Shown one piece after another: positions 6,436 to 7,328 of a stretch of DNA of 7,328 nucleotides. Below the pieces are notes generated by a model, which worked only from the letters and a program-made list of their open reading frames with translations, made no database searches and was not told the origin of the DNA. The stretch comes from Planctomycetota bacterium (GTDB lineage: Bacteria > Planctomycetota > Phycisphaerae > Phycisphaerales > UBA1924). A program made the translations under genes and the position numbers. Each line of letters starts with the position of its first letter. Positions within the stretch are counted from its first letter, which is position 1. The stretch spans positions 1-7,328 of the forward strand of contig JAEYVB010000119.1 of assembly GCA_023429345.1 (NCBI GenBank), written 5' to 3'.

Positions 6436-6492
6436 GATTCACGAGGCCAAAAACCCGGCTTGGGCAAAGACTGACACTTTCTTTTCCGGCCT

Positions 6493-6516
6493 GGGTGCGG
6501 AGTTACACTCCGCCCC
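6493..6516 (+). promoter_or_regulatory. Hairpin or dyad over a possible -10 (TACACT) upstream of the SH3b gene
   Basis: GCGGAG (6497-6502) and CTCCGC (6508-6513) pair perfectly around a 5-nt centre. Three more G-C pairs (6493-6495 with 6514-6516) can extend the stem if T6496 bulges out. TACACT at 6504-6509 matches TATAAT at four of six positions and would start a leader of about 80 nt. A -35 at the right distance is poor (CTTTTC, 6481-6486), while a better one (CTGACA, 6471-6476) is 27 bp away, which is too far. No T-tract follows, so it is not a terminator. Confidence 0.35.
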
Positions 6517-6579
6517 GGTCCCCCGACCGATAGAGACAGGTCCAAGCCCACTTTCCGGAGGCCATCGGGGCCGCCGGCT

Positions 6580-6585
6580 GAGGAG
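6580..6585 (+). promoter_or_regulatory. Shine-Dalgarno site (GAGGAG) of the SH3b gene
   Basis: GAGGAG ends 9 nt before the ATG at 6595. It fixes that start and shows that this organism uses Shine-Dalgarno initiation for at least one gene here, unlike the other visible starts. Confidence 0.8.
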
Positions 6586-6594
6586 ACGAAAGAT

Positions 6595-7328
6595 ATGAGC
6601 ACGCGCCTACGCCTTGCCGCGCTCGCGGTCGCCGCCCTGACCGGCGCCAGCGCCCTCGCGCAGTCCACCCCGACGCTCCCGCCCGTCGAGCCTTACTGGG
6701 CCACGGTCGCCATCGACGACGCGTCAATGCACTGCGGGCCCGGTGACATCATGTACCCGGTCCTGAAGCTGCAGCGGGGGCAGCTCCTCCGCGTGGATGC
6801 CGAGGGCCCGGACGCTAAGGGCAAACTCTGGTCACGGGTCGCCTATCCCACCGGCTCCTTCGTCTACCTCGCCGCCGATGCGGTCCAGACCGAGCCCGCC
6901 GGCAAGACCGCCGGCCTCACCAAGCCGGCCATCCCCAAGGCGCCCAACCTGACCAACGGCCTCCGCGGCAGCTGGTACCCCGCCCTCCCCGATGGCCTCC
7001 GGCCGGGCGCGAAGGTGGTCATCGTCGGACCCGAGCTCGCCGCCGACGGCACCATCAGCTCTTACAAGATCCTTCCCCCCGACGACGCCCGCGCCTTTGC
7101 ACCCAGCGCGGCGCTGCGGCGGGCGACGCCCGAGGAGATCGCCGCGGCCGCCGGCTCCACCATCCCGCTCGCCCCAGCCCCCGGCCAGCAGCAGGCGAGC
7201 TCGCCGACGCGGCCGGCCCCGAAGACCGGCGGTCCCACCGATCTCACGACGCCCTTGGCCCCCGGCACGGGCCAGGCGCCCTCCGCCCCGGCGCCGACCG
7301 AGACGGCCTCGCTGCCGCAGCCCGAACC
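6595..7328 (+). CDS. Secreted protein with bacterial SH3 domain, 3' partial
   Basis: The frame is open from ATG 6595 to the end of the window (244 codons), so the C-terminus is missing. Residues 1-22 form a Sec signal peptide (MSTRLRL, then an Ala/Leu-rich core) with likely cleavage after ALA, just before QS. The mature protein starts with a bacterial SH3 (SH3b) domain at about 34-98. It includes WATVAIDDASMHCGPGDIMYPVLKLQRGQLLRV, of the family pattern in which an xxGPG turn follows a short strand, and then LWSRVAYPTGSFVYLAADAV. Residues about 118-170 are a second folded-looking stretch (WYPALPDGLRPGAKVVIVGPE) that I cannot assign. From about 190 the chain is rich in Pro, Ala, Thr and Gln and probably disordered. 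SH3b domains often bind peptidoglycan or other envelope parts, so a periplasmic role is likely, but no catalytic domain is visible. The gene is divergent from the tolC-like gene. The strong Shine-Dalgarno supports the start. Confidence 0.85.
   Translation, partial: MSTRLRLAALAVAALTGASALAQSTPTLPPVEPYWATVAIDDASMHCGPGDIMYPVLKLQRGQLLRVDAEGPDAKGKLWSRVAYPTGSFVYLAADAVQTEPAGKTAGLTKPAIPKAPNLTNGLRGSWYPALPDGLRPGAKVVIVGPELAADGTISSYKILPPDDARAFAPSAALRRATPEEIAAAAGSTIPLAPAPGQQQASSPTRPAPKTGGPTDLTTPLAPGTGQAPSAPAPTETASLPQPE

Noticed and set aside
6430..6461. Second inverted repeat AAGCCGG-N18-CCGGCTT as a separate operator or terminator
   Set aside because: One arm is shared with the better 8+8 dyad, and the 18-nt loop makes it a poor hairpin. 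It is treated as a possible extra half-site only.
1..7328. Mobile elements, CRISPR arrays, phage or defence genes, riboswitches
   Set aside because: No transposase or integrase motifs, terminal repeats, repeat-spacer pattern or conserved riboswitch core were seen on either strand.

Overview
The window is about 7.3 kb of GC-rich bacterial chromosome. It suggests a diderm organism, most likely a member of the Planctomycetota and possibly of the Phycisphaerae. The evidence is a Kdo transferase (an LPS-type outer membrane), a TolC-family outer-membrane lipoprotein, a two-domain Sua5, high GC and the style of the proteins. The phylum is an inference from sequence character; no marker gene is present to fix it. 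The content is mostly housekeeping and cell envelope. No mobile element, CRISPR array, toxin-antitoxin pair or defence system is visible, and I do not find a convincing new multi-gene system.

Layout from left to right. (1) Bases 2-1318, plus strand: 3' part of a GspE/PilB secretion or pilus assembly ATPase whose start lies before the window. (2) Bases 1368-1955, plus strand: a TlyA-type rRNA 2'-O-methyltransferase domain without the usual N-terminal S4 domain. (3) It converges on kdtA (waaA, minus strand, 1942-3177). The two genes overlap by exactly 14 bp, and the overlap is a perfect palindrome, so both proteins end Thr-Arg-Ala-stop. (4) Bases 3201-3273, minus strand: tRNA-Val(UAC) squeezed between kdtA and sua5. 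(5) Bases 3294-4268, minus strand: sua5 (threonylcarbamoyl-AMP synthase). (6) Bases 4279-6393, minus strand: a 704-residue TolC-family lipoprotein. (7) A 201-bp divergent control region. (8) Bases 6595-7328, plus strand: a secreted SH3b-domain protein that runs off the window.

The minus-strand genes tolC-like, sua5, tRNA-Val and kdtA are separated by only 10, 20 and 23 bp. They look like one transcription unit from which the tRNA must be cut out. Its likely promoter (TTGACC, 17 bp, TACCTT) ends 8 nt before the tolC-like ATG, so the message would be almost leaderless. A perfect 8+8 bp inverted repeat lies across the -35 element and is a good operator candidate. Two other genes (the tlyA-like gene and sua5) also have a TANNNT hexamer 6-7 nt before the start codon and no Shine-Dalgarno. 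The SH3b gene, in contrast, has a clear GAGGAG ribosome binding site. The most useful leads are this control region, the tRNA-containing operon, the S4-less TlyA and the palindromic gene overlap.
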